NCBI RefSeq assembly: GCF_000283515.1
Contig: NC_015976.1
Span: 3,442,501-3,506,500, forward strand
From: Sphingobium sp. SYK-6
Lineage (GTDB): Bacteria; Pseudomonadota; Alphaproteobacteria; Sphingomonadales; Sphingomonadaceae
DNA length: 64,000 bases
Direction of reading: 5' to 3'
Made by a program: the position numbers and the translations under genes. The notes below the pieces were generated by a model. The model saw nothing but the letters and a program-made list of their open reading frames with translations, searched no databases and had not been told where the DNA came from. The first letter of the stretch is position 1; every line of letters starts with the position of its first letter. This document shows positions 1-9,700 of the stretch, piece by piece.

Positions 1-221
1 TTGCAACATGATTTATTCGTGAGGAAGGTTTTCAGGCCTGAACGATTGAATCCGGAACCTGCCGGAAACTGGCGGGGCAGCTCTGCTCAGCCGGTCTCCC
101 GCAGTCGCAATTCTCCCCCGGTCCGCCTGTCCTGCGGCGCCGGATTCGGCTCGTCGCGATGATCGTTTCTGCCACGATTCCGGTCTTTCGGAGACACGGA
201 TGATCCGGCGGACGGGGCGCT

Positions 222-1019
222 TTATCCCGCGCCGCGCATCTTCAGGGCGCGCTCGCGCAGGCGGGCAAGGCCGGCCTCATGGATCGCGGGCACGCCGCAC
301 AGCAGGCCCGGCACGCGCGGGTCCGGCTTGTTGAAGCGGATCGGGTCGCCGAGCGCGTCGGTGACGATGGCGCCTGCTTCCTGCGCGATCAGCGTGGCGG
401 CGGCGATGTCCCACTCCCCGCTCAGGCGCAGGCCCGCGACGAGATCGGCTTCGTTGCCCGCGACCATCGCCATGCGCAGCGCGATGCCGTTGGGCTTGGG
501 CACCATCCGGTAATCCATGTCGACCCCGCGCATCGTGTCGAGCGGCACGCGCGCGCCCGCCAGCGTGGCCTGCGCGCCCACGGCGAGCCGTGCGCCATTG
601 CGAAAGGCGCCTGCCCCCCGCGCGGCCCACCAGCGCTCCTGCCGGGCAGGCGCGGCCAGCACGCCCAGCTGCACGTCGCCCGCTTCCACCAGCGCGATCG
701 AGATCGCCCATCCGGTGCGCCCGCGCACGAAATCGCGCGTGCCGTCGATCGGATCGACGACCCAGGCCAGCGGCGCATCGCTGCGTCCCGGCGTCTCTGC
801 GCTTTCCTCGGAGAGCCAAGCCGCTTGCGGCAGCAGCGCGCCGAGCCGCGCGCGCAGCAGCGCATCGATGGCAAGGTCGGCTTCGCACACCGGCTCGCCG
901 TGCACTTTCTCCCAGGCCTTGCGACTGGGCTCGCCCGGTGCCCAGTCCAGCATCGCGCGCGCCGCCGCTTCGTCGGCGATCGCCAGAAGATCGGGCAGCA
1001 GGCGATTATTCGCCGGCAA
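222..1019 (-). CDS. Inositol monophosphatase family phosphatase
   Basis: A 265-residue Mg-dependent phosphatase of the inositol monophosphatase / CysQ fold, presumably cytoplasmic. The metal-binding motif DPIDGT is seen in WVVDPIDGTRDF (about residues 86-97), preceded by the acidic EES segment (about 71-73), and the second family signature WDIAAATLIAQEAG lies near residue 205. The length is normal. Its ATG lies inside the last codons of the upstream pmbA gene (14-base overlap), so the two are probably co-transcribed and translationally coupled. The family hydrolyses inositol phosphate, 3'-phosphoadenosine 5'-phosphate or histidinol phosphate; the sequence alone does not choose among them. Confidence 0.88.
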   Translation of the reverse strand: MPANNRLLPDLLAIADEAAARAMLDWAPGEPSRKAWEKVHGEPVCEADLAIDALLRARLGALLPQAAWLSEESAETPGRSDAPLAWVVDPIDGTRDFVRGRTGWAISIALVEAGDVQLGVLAAPARQERWWAARGAGAFRNGARLAVGAQATLAGARVPLDTMRGVDMDYRMVPKPNGIALRMAMVAGNEADLVAGLRLSGEWDIAAATLIAQEAGAIVTDALGDPIRFNKPDPRVPGLLCGVPAIHEAGLARLRERALKMRGAG

Positions 1020-2349
1020 TGGTCATCCCGTCGATGCGCAGGGTGGGCACGTTGATGGCATAGCGGAAGCTGAGGTCGTTTGCCGCCACGAGGCGCGCGA
1101 ACATGTCCCGCAGATTGCCGGCGATGGTCACTTCCGCGACGGCATGGCCCACCGAGCCATTCTCGATCAGGAAGCCCGAGGCGCCGCGGCTGTAGTCGCC
1201 GGTCACCGGATTGACGCCATGGCCGATCAGCTCCGTGACGTAGAGCCCGCGCGAGACGTCCGCCATCAGCTCATGCGCCGAGGCCGTCCCGCCTTCGAGA
1301 TGGACATTGCTCAGGCCCACGCCCGGCGCGCCGCCGCCGCGTGTCGCGTGGCCGGTGGGCGCGAGGCCGAGCTGCCGGGCCGAGGCGCTGTCCAGCAGCC
1401 AGTCGGTCAGGATGCCGCCGTCCACGATCCGCTTCATCGCCGTCGGCAGCCCTTCCCCGTCGAACGGGCGCGAGCGCAGGCCGCGCTGGAGATGCGGATT
1501 GTCGATGAGGTTCAGCGTCGCGGGCAGCACCGGCTCGCCGCGCCGGTCGAGCAGGAAGCTCGCCTTGCGCGTCACGGCCGGGCCGGAGATCGCGCCGATC
1601 AGATGGCCGATCAGGCTGTTGCCCACGCGCGGATCGAAGATGACCGGCATGGTGCCACTGGCAACGCGCTTCGGGTTGAGCCGCCCCACCGCCCGGCTGC
1701 CCGCGCGCGTGCCGATGGCGTCCGCCGCCTCCAGGTCGCGCAGCTTGCGGGCGGTGTGGCTGGCATGGTCGCGCTGCATTCCCGCGCCTTCGCCGGCCAG
1801 CACGCTGGCCCAGAGCGAGTGGCTCGTCCCGGCATAGGCCCCGGCGAACCCATGGCTGGTGACGAGCGCGACCTGCGCGCGGCCGAAGCCGGCGCCGCCC
1901 CCTTCCGAATTGGTGACGCCGAGCACCGCACGCGCGGCATCTTCCACCGCCAGCGCGCGTTCGCGCAGCGCGGCGGGGCCAGGAATTTCATGATCCTCGA
2001 TGTCGAGCGAGGGCAGTTTCTTGCGCATCAGCCGGTCTTCCGGCGCGAGCCCGGCATAAGCGTCTTCCGGCGCTTCCCGGGCCATGGCGATGACGCGCTC
2101 GACGAGCGTGTCCAGCGTGCGCGGCGCGAGATCGGAGGAGGAGACGCTGGCCGAGCGATGGCCGACGAACACGCGCAGGCCGATATGCTCGGATTCGGAA
2201 TTCTCCACATCCTCCAGCTGCCCGAGGCGGACCGTCACGCCCGAGGACGCGTCGCAGCCATAGACCGCGTCGGCGGCGTCCGCGCCGGCGCGGCGCGCGG
2301 CGGCGACGAGCGACTGGGCGCGATCAAGGGCTTCGTTGAGGCTGAGCAT
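1006..2349 (-). CDS. pmbA: TldD/PmbA family protease subunit (TldE type)
   Basis: A 447-residue protein of the TldD/PmbA family. In the best-studied members TldD and TldE (PmbA) form a heterodimeric metalloprotease that trims small peptides and unfolded substrates; the TldE partner lacks the HExxH metal site. No HExxH is visible here, which fits TldE. Typical segments are GLRVFVGHRSASVSSSDL near residue 57 and the C-terminal SRGASGFLIENGSVGHAVAE (about 388-407). The partner tldD is not in this window. It is followed with overlap by the inositol-phosphatase gene. Start chosen at the first ATG, preceded by an AT-containing promoter-like stretch (TATATAG around 2398). Confidence 0.9.
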   Translation of the reverse strand: MLSLNEALDRAQSLVAAARRAGADAADAVYGCDASSGVTVRLGQLEDVENSESEHIGLRVFVGHRSASVSSSDLAPRTLDTLVERVIAMAREAPEDAYAGLAPEDRLMRKKLPSLDIEDHEIPGPAALRERALAVEDAARAVLGVTNSEGGGAGFGRAQVALVTSHGFAGAYAGTSHSLWASVLAGEGAGMQRDHASHTARKLRDLEAADAIGTRAGSRAVGRLNPKRVASGTMPVIFDPRVGNSLIGHLIGAISGPAVTRKASFLLDRRGEPVLPATLNLIDNPHLQRGLRSRPFDGEGLPTAMKRIVDGGILTDWLLDSASARQLGLAPTGHATRGGGAPGVGLSNVHLEGGTASAHELMADVSRGLYVTELIGHGVNPVTGDYSRGASGFLIENGSVGHAVAEVTIAGNLRDMFARLVAANDLSFRYAINVPTLRIDGMTIAGE

Positions 2350-2483
2350 GGAGAGGGTCGTCCGGAATTCTGGAAAGGAGGCTGCGCTTTAGACATGCTA
2401 TATAGGGGACGCAATGCGGCTCCGCCAGCGAGCCCCCCGCCAGCGTCCCTCAGGCCATGCCGTTCAAACCCCGATGCAGTGCT

Positions 2484-3389
2484 TCACTCGCCCAGCCAGT
2501 GCCGCAGCATGTGGTGCGCCACCGCGACCGGCGTGGGTGGCTGGAAGCGCGCGTCCGGCGCCTCGGCGAGCGCGGCGCGCACCTCGTCCCGGCTCACCCA
2601 CATGGCCTCGGACACTTCCTCCAGATCGAGCGTCAGCGCGCAGTCGAGCGCCTGCGCCGTGCAGGCGATCATGAGCTGGGACGGGAAAGGCCAGGGCTGG
2701 CTGAACAGATAGTCCACGCGCCCGGTGCGGATGCCCGTCTCTTCCCACAGCTCGCGGCGCACCGCTTCCTCGATCGTCTCGCCCGGTTCCACGAAGCCCG
2801 CCAGCGCGGAGAAGCGCCCGGGCGGGAAGCGCGCGCCCCGCGCGATCAGCACCTTGTCCTCATATTCGGCGAGCATGATGACCACCGGATCGGTGCGGGG
2901 GAAATGCTCCGCGCCGCAGGTGCCGCACTGGCGCGACCAGCCGGCCTTCACCGGATGGGTGGGCGATCCGCAGCAGGCGCAGAACTGGTGGCGGTCATGC
3001 CAGTCGACGAGGCTGCGCGCGCCGGCATAGAGCGCCGCCTGATCGGGGCGAAGGTGGGGAACGATCTGCCAGACCTTCGGGGGAAAGACCGGCGGCTCGT
3101 GCGGCTTCTTCTCCACATGGAGCGCGATGAACAGCGGCACCCCGTCTTCCTGCAGGCCAAGCAGCGCATGGTCGGCAAGACGCGCGCCGGGCGGAACCGG
3201 GACTGTGGCGAGCATGCCCTCATCGTCCGGCAGCGGATCGAGCCCATCGAGCCGCACGACGCGCGCGCGCGTGTCGGCCCAGGCAACAGAGAGCCGTTCG
3301 GGATGGACGCGCAGCTGGTCGGCACGGTCGAGCGTGCTTCCGGTGAAGGTGATTCCCCGTGCCTCGGGCGCGATGGTCCGGTTCGTCAT
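2484..3389 (-). CDS. nudC: NAD(+) diphosphatase (Nudix)
   Basis: A Nudix hydrolase of about 301 residues that cleaves NAD(H) to NMN(H) and AMP and can remove NAD caps from RNA. A four-cysteine zinc ribbon (CACC...CGTC, about residues 137-158) is followed by the Nudix box GFVEPGETIEEAVRRELWEE (starting about residue 198) and then the NudC-specific motif SQPWPFPS, which separates this subfamily from other Nudix enzymes. The start was placed at the ATG beginning MTNRTIAPEARG rather than at an upstream in-frame ATG, because the latter lies deep inside mutY and the extension has no family features. Only 19 bases separate it from the mutY stop, so mutY-nudC is a likely operon. Confidence 0.92.
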   Translation of the reverse strand: MTNRTIAPEARGITFTGSTLDRADQLRVHPERLSVAWADTRARVVRLDGLDPLPDDEGMLATVPVPPGARLADHALLGLQEDGVPLFIALHVEKKPHEPPVFPPKVWQIVPHLRPDQAALYAGARSLVDWHDRHQFCACCGSPTHPVKAGWSRQCGTCGAEHFPRTDPVVIMLAEYEDKVLIARGARFPPGRFSALAGFVEPGETIEEAVRRELWEETGIRTGRVDYLFSQPWPFPSQLMIACTAQALDCALTLDLEEVSEAMWVSRDEVRAALAEAPDARFQPPTPVAVAHHMLRHWLGE

Positions 3390-3408
3390 CCTGGCTCTCT
3401 CCCTGTCC

Positions 3409-4497
3409 CTATCGACCTTCATCCTCGCGCACCGCCTGCGCGACGCGGGCGAACAGCGTCGGCAGCCCGGCTTCGCCGATCCTCCCGAGCGGCCACCATT
3501 GGCCATCGCCCAGTGCCTTGGCAAGCGCGGCGGACGAAGGCGTCACGGAGAGAAACAGGCGCGCGACGCTCAGCTCCAGCGCGAAATGGGTGAAGACATG
3601 GCGCACCCGCCCTTCGATCAGCCGCCACTCGCCGGGCCATGGAGGCGGCACGGTCTGCTCGTGATCTTCGCGCCACTCGCTGGTGGGAAAGCCCAGCATG
3701 CCGCCGAGCAGGCCCCGCGCGGGGCGGCGCTGCAACCACACCGCGCCCTCCGCCTCGATCCACCAGGCCGTGCCCCTGCGCTCGGGCCGGGCCTTTTTCG
3801 GCGCCTTGACCGGGAAGCGCTCCGGGTCGCCCGCCGCGCGCGCGGCGCACATCTCCGCCAGCGGGCAGGCGAGACAGGCGGGCCTGCGCGGCGTGCAGAT
3901 CGTCGCGCCGAGGTCCATCATTGCCTGGGCGAAATCGCCTGCGTCTGCCTCCGGCGTGATCCGGTCAGCAAGCAGGCGCAGCTCGGCCTTCGCGCCCGGC
4001 AGCGGCGTCTCCACCGCGAACAGGCGGCTCACCACGCGCTCGACATTGCCGTCCACCACCACGGCCCGGCGTCCGAAGGCGATGGCGGCGATGGCGGCAG
4101 CGGTATAGGCGCCCACGCCCGGCAGCGCCCGCAGCCCCGCCTCGTCATCCGGGAAGCGCCCGCCCGGCAAGGCCGCGACATGGCGCGCACAGGCCAGCAG
4201 ATTGCGCGCCCGCGCATAATAGCCAAGGCCCGCCCACGCAGCCATCAGGTCGCCATCCTCGGCGGCCGCCAGCGCCGCGACGTCCGGCCACCGCACCAGG
4301 AAGCGCTCATAATAGGGAATGACGGCCGCCACCGTCGTCTGCTGGAGCATGATCTCGGACAGCCAGACCCGGTAGGGATCGGGCGGCGGCTCCCCCGGCG
4401 GGCTGCGCCAGGGCAGCAGGCGGGCATGGCAGCGATAATGCGCGAGCAGAGCGGCCGCCACATCGCGCTGCGCCATCAATAATCCGTCGACGGGCAT
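3409..4497 (-). CDS. mutY: A/G-specific adenine DNA glycosylase
   Basis: MutY removes adenine mispaired with 8-oxoguanine. The catalytic glutamate is in EIMLQQT, the helix-hairpin-helix is LPGVGAYTAAA, and the catalytic Asp is in VVVDGNVERV. A C-X6-C-X2-C-X5-C pattern (ICTPRRPACLACPLAEMC) provides the [4Fe-4S] cluster, and the C-terminal part is the Nudix-like 8-oxoG recognition domain (around WLQRRPARGLLGGMLGFP). The start is uncertain: ATG at 4497 or 4476 (MAQRDVAAALLAHY); neither has a strong ribosome-binding site. It is divergent from dciA, with 14 bases or so between the two starts, so their promoters must overlap each other's coding region. Followed by nudC, a second gene of oxidised-nucleotide or NAD housekeeping. 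Confidence 0.93.
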   Translation of the reverse strand: MPVDGLLMAQRDVAAALLAHYRCHARLLPWRSPPGEPPPDPYRVWLSEIMLQQTTVAAVIPYYERFLVRWPDVAALAAAEDGDLMAAWAGLGYYARARNLLACARHVAALPGGRFPDDEAGLRALPGVGAYTAAAIAAIAFGRRAVVVDGNVERVVSRLFAVETPLPGAKAELRLLADRITPEADAGDFAQAMMDLGATICTPRRPACLACPLAEMCAARAAGDPERFPVKAPKKARPERRGTAWWIEAEGAVWLQRRPARGLLGGMLGFPTSEWREDHEQTVPPPWPGEWRLIEGRVRHVFTHFALELSVARLFLSVTPSSAALAKALGDGQWWPLGRIGEAGLPTLFARVAQAVREDEGR

Positions 4498-4511
4498 GGC
4501 CCGGCTATGGC

Positions 4512-5084
4512 ATGGACCCGGGGATGACGGAAACCCCCGAGAAGAAGACGCCGCGTGCACGCAAGGCAAAGGCCGGCAACAGCGCCGCAACGGCCGAGCG
4601 TCCGCGTGTCGGCGCGCCGCGCGCCATCGCGGATCTCATGCCGGACATCGGCCGCGCGGCGTTCCGCAAGTTCGGCTTCATCCAGTCGAGCATCGTCACG
4701 CGCTGGGCGGAGATCGTCGGGCAGCGTTATGCGGAACTGACCAGCCCCGAATCGATTCGCTTCCCGACCGGCCGACGTTCCGGCGGCACATTGCAGCTCG
4801 TGGTCGCCAGCGGCCATGCGCCCATGGTGCAGCATGTCGTGCCGGAGATCATCGAGCGGGTGAACCGCTTCTTCGGCTATGACGCCGTGTCCCGCGTGGC
4901 GATGCGCCAGGGTCAGGTCGTCCCCAGCGAGCCCGTGCGCCGCCCGCCGCCCGCCATGCTGCGCCCCATCCCGCAGGAGCTGGGCGAGGGCCTGCGCGAA
5001 GTGAGCGATCCGGAACTGCGCTCCGTCCTCGAATCCATGGCGCGCGGTCTTGCCAATGCGCCCCGGCCGCCGCGAATCAGCTAG
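4512..5084 (+). CDS. dciA: DUF721 protein, DciA-type DnaB helicase loader/operator
   Basis: A 190-residue protein with a basic, disordered N-terminus (about 1-35) and a DUF721/DciA core (RAAFRKFGFIQSSIVTRWAEIVG, then GTLQLVVASGHAPMVQHVV). DciA is the ancestral loader or operator of the replicative helicase DnaB in bacteria lacking DnaC; dnaB itself is in this window at 58.5-60.0 kb. ATG at 4512 or the in-frame ATG at 4524 (MTETPEKK) could be the start. The alphaproteobacterial form has a C-terminal tail rich in Pro and Arg. It is followed after 59 bases by two DsbA-like genes on the same strand. Confidence 0.82.
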   Translation: MDPGMTETPEKKTPRARKAKAGNSAATAERPRVGAPRAIADLMPDIGRAAFRKFGFIQSSIVTRWAEIVGQRYAELTSPESIRFPTGRRSGGTLQLVVASGHAPMVQHVVPEIIERVNRFFGYDAVSRVAMRQGQVVPSEPVRRPPPAMLRPIPQELGEGLREVSDPELRSVLESMARGLANAPRPPRIS

Positions 5085-5143
5085 TTTGATGCGCGGGGCC
5101 GCCGCCTGTTTCCCACCAGCCTGCTTCGGGAGGTTTTGACGAG

Positions 5144-5854
5144 ATGCTGCGCCGTTTCCTCTCCTGCCTTGTCCTGCCCTTCATGCTCGCGGCGCCGGCC
5201 GCCGCGCCGGCCCAGCAGCGGGCGGCGGCCACGGACTGGACCAGCACCGTCACCATCGGCCCCAATGGCGCCTTCATCCTGGGCAATCCCAAGGCGCCCA
5301 ACCGGCTCGTCGAATATCTGAGCTACACTTGCTCGCACTGCGCGCATTTCCAGGCGGAAGGCGCGCCGCAGCTCAAGGCGCAGTGGATCCGGCGCGGCCT
5401 GCTCAGCCTCGAATTCCGCAATTATGTGCGCGATCCCTTTGACCTTGCCGCCGCGATGCTGGCGCGCTGCGGCGGCGCCGCGCGGTTCGCAGGCAATCAC
5501 GAAACGCTTTTCGCCGGCTTCGACGACTGGATGAAGCGGGCGCAGGCTTATGCGGAGACGCAAAAGGACGCCGCGCCCGCCGAGGACCGGGTCGCCCAGA
5601 TCACCGAGATCGCGGACAAGACCGGCCTGATCGCCCGCCTCGCTCCGCGCGGCCTCACGCCCGCCGCCCAGCGCCAGTGCCTTGCGGACAAGCAGGCGCT
5701 GAGCCAGGTCCTCGCCCTCACCGCAAGCGCATGGGATTCAAAGGAATTCACCGGCACGCCCTTCTTCATTCTCAATGGCAGGCCGCTGGCGGACGTGCAT
5801 GACTGGGCCGGGCTGCGGCCCCTGCTGCCGGCATTGCCCCGCTCCGGCAACTGA
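5144..5854 (+). CDS. Secreted DsbA-family thiol oxidoreductase with CSHC site
   Basis: A 236-residue thioredoxin-fold protein with a cleavable signal peptide (MLRRFLSCLVLPFMLAAPAAAPA). The redox site is CSHC in LSYTCSHCAHF (about residues 64-67), followed by the family motif FEFRNYVRDP-like LEFRNYVRDPFDL and the cis-proline region GTPFFILNG near the C-terminus. It should act in the periplasm on disulfides. A well-placed GGGAGG lies upstream of the ATG. The next gene is a paralogue with a lipoprotein signal, 48 bases downstream, so this is a tandem pair. The long insert between CSHC and the cis-Pro loop resembles DsbG/BdbD-like or DsbA-related 'thioredoxin domain-containing' proteins of sphingomonads; exact substrate unknown. 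Confidence 0.85.
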   Translation: MLRRFLSCLVLPFMLAAPAAAPAQQRAAATDWTSTVTIGPNGAFILGNPKAPNRLVEYLSYTCSHCAHFQAEGAPQLKAQWIRRGLLSLEFRNYVRDPFDLAAAMLARCGGAARFAGNHETLFAGFDDWMKRAQAYAETQKDAAPAEDRVAQITEIADKTGLIARLAPRGLTPAAQRQCLADKQALSQVLALTASAWDSKEFTGTPFFILNGRPLADVHDWAGLRPLLPALPRSGN

Positions 5855-5902
5855 GCTAGACCCGCCGCATTTCCCGTCTCTACCTTCATTATGAGGCCCA
5901 TC

Positions 5903-6646
5903 ATGAAACGCCTTGTCGCTCTCCCCGCCACTCTGGCCCTGATCGCACTTGCCGGCTGCGGCCAGCAGGATAGCGGCGCGAACGCAAGCGCGCCCGGCGG
6001 CAATGTCGCCGCCAAGGCCGCACCGGCGGGTTCGAGCTGGGCGCAGCAGGTCGTCGCGACGCCCGAGGGCGGCTTCCGCATGGGCAATCCCGATGCGCCG
6101 ATCAAGCTCATCGAGTTCGGCTCCTACACCTGCCCGCACTGTGCCGACTTCACCGAGCAATCGCACGAGCCGCTGGAGCGCGATTATGTGAACAGCGGCA
6201 AGGTGAGCTTCGAATATCGCAACTTCGTGCGCGATCCGCTGGATATCGCGGTGGCGCTGCTCGCGCGCTGCAGCGGGCCGGAAGCCTTCTTCCCGCTCAA
6301 TGTCCAGTTCTTCGGCTATCAGGAAGGCATGATCCGCCAGCTCCAGTCGCAAGGCGAAGGCGCCTATCAGGCCGCCCTCACCTCGCCGCCCGAGCAGCGC
6401 TTCATCAAGGTCGCCGAGCTGGGCGGCCTGATCGAGTTCGCCAAGCAGCGGGGCATCCCCGAGGAGAAGGCCCGCCAGTGCCTGGCCGACGTCAAGACCG
6501 CCGAGGCGCTGGCATCGGGCGTCCAGCGGGATTCGGAAAAATATCAGATCACCGGCACGCCCACGCTCATCCTGAACGAGAAGCGGCTGGAGAATGCCGC
6601 GACCTGGCAGGGTCTCGAGGAGCAGCTCAAGGGCGCGGGCGCCTGA
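5903..6646 (+). CDS. DsbA-family thiol oxidoreductase lipoprotein with CPHC site
   Basis: A second thioredoxin-fold DsbA-like protein of about 247 residues. Residues 1-17 end in the lipobox LAGC, so it should be a membrane-anchored lipoprotein facing the periplasm. The active site CPHC (GSYTCPHCADF, about residue 75) is the classical DsbA motif, the cis-Pro loop is ITGTPTLILN, and EYRNFVRDPLDIAVALLARC is shared with the preceding paralogue. The ATG at 5903 was preferred to the one at 5891 because TGAGG sits at the right distance. Likely transcribed with the preceding paralogue and continuing into smc. Confidence 0.87.
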   Translation: MKRLVALPATLALIALAGCGQQDSGANASAPGGNVAAKAAPAGSSWAQQVVATPEGGFRMGNPDAPIKLIEFGSYTCPHCADFTEQSHEPLERDYVNSGKVSFEYRNFVRDPLDIAVALLARCSGPEAFFPLNVQFFGYQEGMIRQLQSQGEGAYQAALTSPPEQRFIKVAELGGLIEFAKQRGIPEEKARQCLADVKTAEALASGVQRDSEKYQITGTPTLILNEKRLENAATWQGLEEQLKGAGA

Positions 6647-6718
6647 TTGGACGCGGCCGGCGCACAGGGCGGCGCGATCGACCCGGCGCCGGAAACGGCC
6701 GGCGGCCCCGGCCGGGCG

Positions 6719-9700
6719 ATGGAGCTGCGCCGTCTTAAGCTGACCGGCTTCAAGAGCTTCGTCGAGCCCACCGAACTGCGGATCGAGATCGGGCTGACCG
6801 GCATCGTCGGCCCCAATGGCTGCGGCAAGTCCAATCTGCTCGAAGCCATTCGCTGGGTGATGGGCGAATCCAGCCCCAAGTCCATGCGCGGCGGCGGCAT
6901 GGACGACGTGATCTTCGCGGGCACGGCCACGCGTCCGGCGCGCGATTTCGCCGAGGTGAGCCTGCTCGCCGTTCAGCCCCCCGGCATCGTGCTGCCATCC
7001 ATCGATCTCGGGCCGGAAGGCGAGCTGGAAGTCGTGCGCCGCATCGAGCGGGGCGCCGGCAGCGCCTATCGCGCCAATGGCCGCGACGTGCGCGCGAAGG
7101 ACGTCTCGCTCATCTTCGCCGACGCCGCCACTGGCCCGCACAGCCCGGCGCTGGTCAGCCAGGGCAAGATCGCCGCCGTCATCGCTGCCCGGCCCGCCGA
7201 GCGCCGCGCGATGCTGGAGGAAGCGGCCGGCATCGCAGGCCTGCATGTCCGCCGCAAGGATGCCGAGCAGAAGCTGCGCGCCAGTGCCGCCAATCTCGCC
7301 CGGCTCGATGACATCCTCGCCGAGATGGACGGGCGCGCCGCCAGCCTGCGCCGCCAGGCCCGCGCGGCGGAGCGCTACACGGAGCTCAGCGAGAAGATCC
7401 AGCTGGCCGAGGGCCGCGCCCTGTTCGCGCGCTATCGGGAAGCCGCACAGGCCGCCGATCAGGCCGCCCGGGACGCCGAGACTGCCGAGGCGCTGGTGCG
7501 CACCGCGCAGGACGCGCAGGCCGCCATCGCCGGTGAGGCCCAGCAAGCCATCGATGCGCTCGCGCAGGCCCGCGCCACCGCCAACAGCGCGCGCGAGGCT
7601 GCGGCGGAAGCCCGCTTCCGGCTCGAACGCCTGTCCTCGGAGCGGGACGAGTTCGTCCGCCGCATCGCTGATCTCGAAGGGCAGCTTGCCCGCATGGCGC
7701 AGGATCAGGAGCGCGAAGGCGCGCTTGCCATCGATGCCGCCGGGGCGATCGAGCGGCTGCAGGCGGAAGAGACGACGCTTGCCCAGCGCCTGAAGGAAGC
7801 GCGCGGGTCCCTCCCCGCTTTCGCCGCGCGCCTCGCCGAGGCCGAGCGCGCCAGCCGGGACAGCGAGGTTTCGCTCGCGCAGGCAATGGCACGGCTCGCC
7901 GGCGAGCAGGCCGAGCGCCGCGTCGCGGAGGCCCGCCTCGCCACCGCCCGCCAGAAGCTGGCGCGCGCACAAGGCGAGGTCGAGCGCATCGCCACCGCGC
8001 TTGCCCAGCTGCCCGATCCGGCCCCGCTGGCAGAGCGGCAGGGCGCGGCCGAGCAGGCCCGCACGCAGGCCCTCGCGGACCGTGCCGCTGCCGAGCAGCT
8101 CATGGCCGCCGCCGCCCTCGCCCGCGAGACGCAGACAGAGGCCGTCGCCACCCAGCAGCGCGTGCTGGCGGCGGCGAAGGCCACGGCAGCCGCGCTCGAC
8201 AGCGAGGCGCGGGCGCTGGAGAAGGGGCTTGAAGGCGCGGGCAAGGGCGATCGCGCGATCGACAGCATCGGCGTCGATCCCGGCTATGAGCGCGCGCTGG
8301 CCGCCGCGCTCGGGGACGATCTCCAGGCCGCCCTCGGGGAGAATGGCCGCGCCCGCTGGTCCGGCGCCGCGATCACCACGGACGATCCGCCGCTGCCGGC
8401 CGATTGCGAGCCCCTCGCCGCGCATGTGCGCGCGCCCGACGCGCTGGCCCGGCGGCTGGCGCAGATCGCCGTCGCGCCCGAGGATGGCGGGCAGCCACTT
8501 CATGTCGGCCAGCGCCTCGTCACGCTGGACGGGCGCCTGCGCCGCTGGGATGGCTTCGTCGCGCAGGAAGGCGGCGCGGCCGCTGCCGAACGCCTCATTC
8601 GCATCAATCGGCTGGAGGCCATCGCGCGGGAGCGGCCCGGCATCGTGGCGGCGGTGGACGCGGCCGGTCAGGCGCTGGCTGCGGCGGAAGAGGCGCTGCG
8701 CGAGGCCAATGCGCAGGAGCGCGCCGCCCGCGCCGCCGCATCGGCCGCCGAGGATGCCGCGCGCGGCGCCGAACGCACGCTGGCCGAGGTCGCGACCATG
8801 CTGGAGCGTGTGGCGGGCCGCCGCGCCGATCTGGACCGTCGCGCCGCCGAAGCCGCTGCCGATCACGCCGCGGCGGAGCAGGAAATGACCGGCGCCCGCG
8901 CCGCCCTGGATGCCTTGCCGCAGGGCGAGGAAACCGCTGCCGAGGTCGCGCTGTTCAAGACCGCTGCCGAGCGGTGTCGCGCCGCCATCGGGCAAGTGCA
9001 GGCCGAGCAGACCATGGTCGAGCGGGCGATCGGCACGGACGAGGAGCGTCACAAGGCGATCCGCGCGGAAGTCTCCGGCTGGCGCGCGCGGGCGGGTGAC
9101 GCGGCGCGGCGCATCGCCGACATGAAGGCGCGCGCCGAGACGCTGGGCAATGATCTTGCGGCGATACGCGGCCGGCCCGAAGCCCTGTCCGCCGAACTCG
9201 ACGCGCTTGCCCTGAGCGCGCGCGAAGGCGCCGAGCGCGCGGAAGAGGCCCGCCTCGCCGAGGCCGCCGCGCAGGATGCGCTCAGCGCGGCGGAAAAGCG
9301 CCTCGCCGCCGCCAATGAGGCGCTGTCGGCCGCGCGCGAGGCCCGCGCCGGGGCGCTGGCCCGCGCCGAGCATGCCGTCGCGCGCCGCAAGGATATCGGC
9401 CAGGCCTGCGGGGAGCGCTTCGCCTGCCCGCCGCCGGTGCTACCGGGCAAGCTCGGCTTCGCCAGCGAGGAGGTGGGCCATGCCGCCGACGAGCAGGCCC
9501 GGCATGACAGGCTGGTGCTCGATCGCGAGCGCCTTGGCCCGGTCAATCTCGTGGCGGCCGCCGAGCTGGCCGAGCTTGAGGAGACGCAGGCGAAAAGCCG
9601 CGCCGAGAGCGAGGAACTCACCACCGCGATCAATCAGCTGCGCGGCTCCATCGGCCATCTGAACCGCGAGGGCCGCCAGCGCCTGCTCGCCGCGTTCGAA

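Noticed and set aside
517..2712. A 731-codon plus-strand frame over pmbA
   Set aside because: Shadow of pmbA and the inositol-phosphatase gene; composition is of antisense codons with no recognisable domain.
4516..4527. ACCCGGGGATGAC at the dciA start as half of the intergenic palindrome seen at 58412
   Set aside because: Only one arm is present and it includes the start codon, so it is likely chance.
5738..9373. A 1211-codon open frame antisense to smc and the second DsbA-like gene
   Set aside because: High GC and strong third-position bias leave long antisense frames free of stops; it shows no domain, start signal or family likeness, and smc is intact on the other strand.
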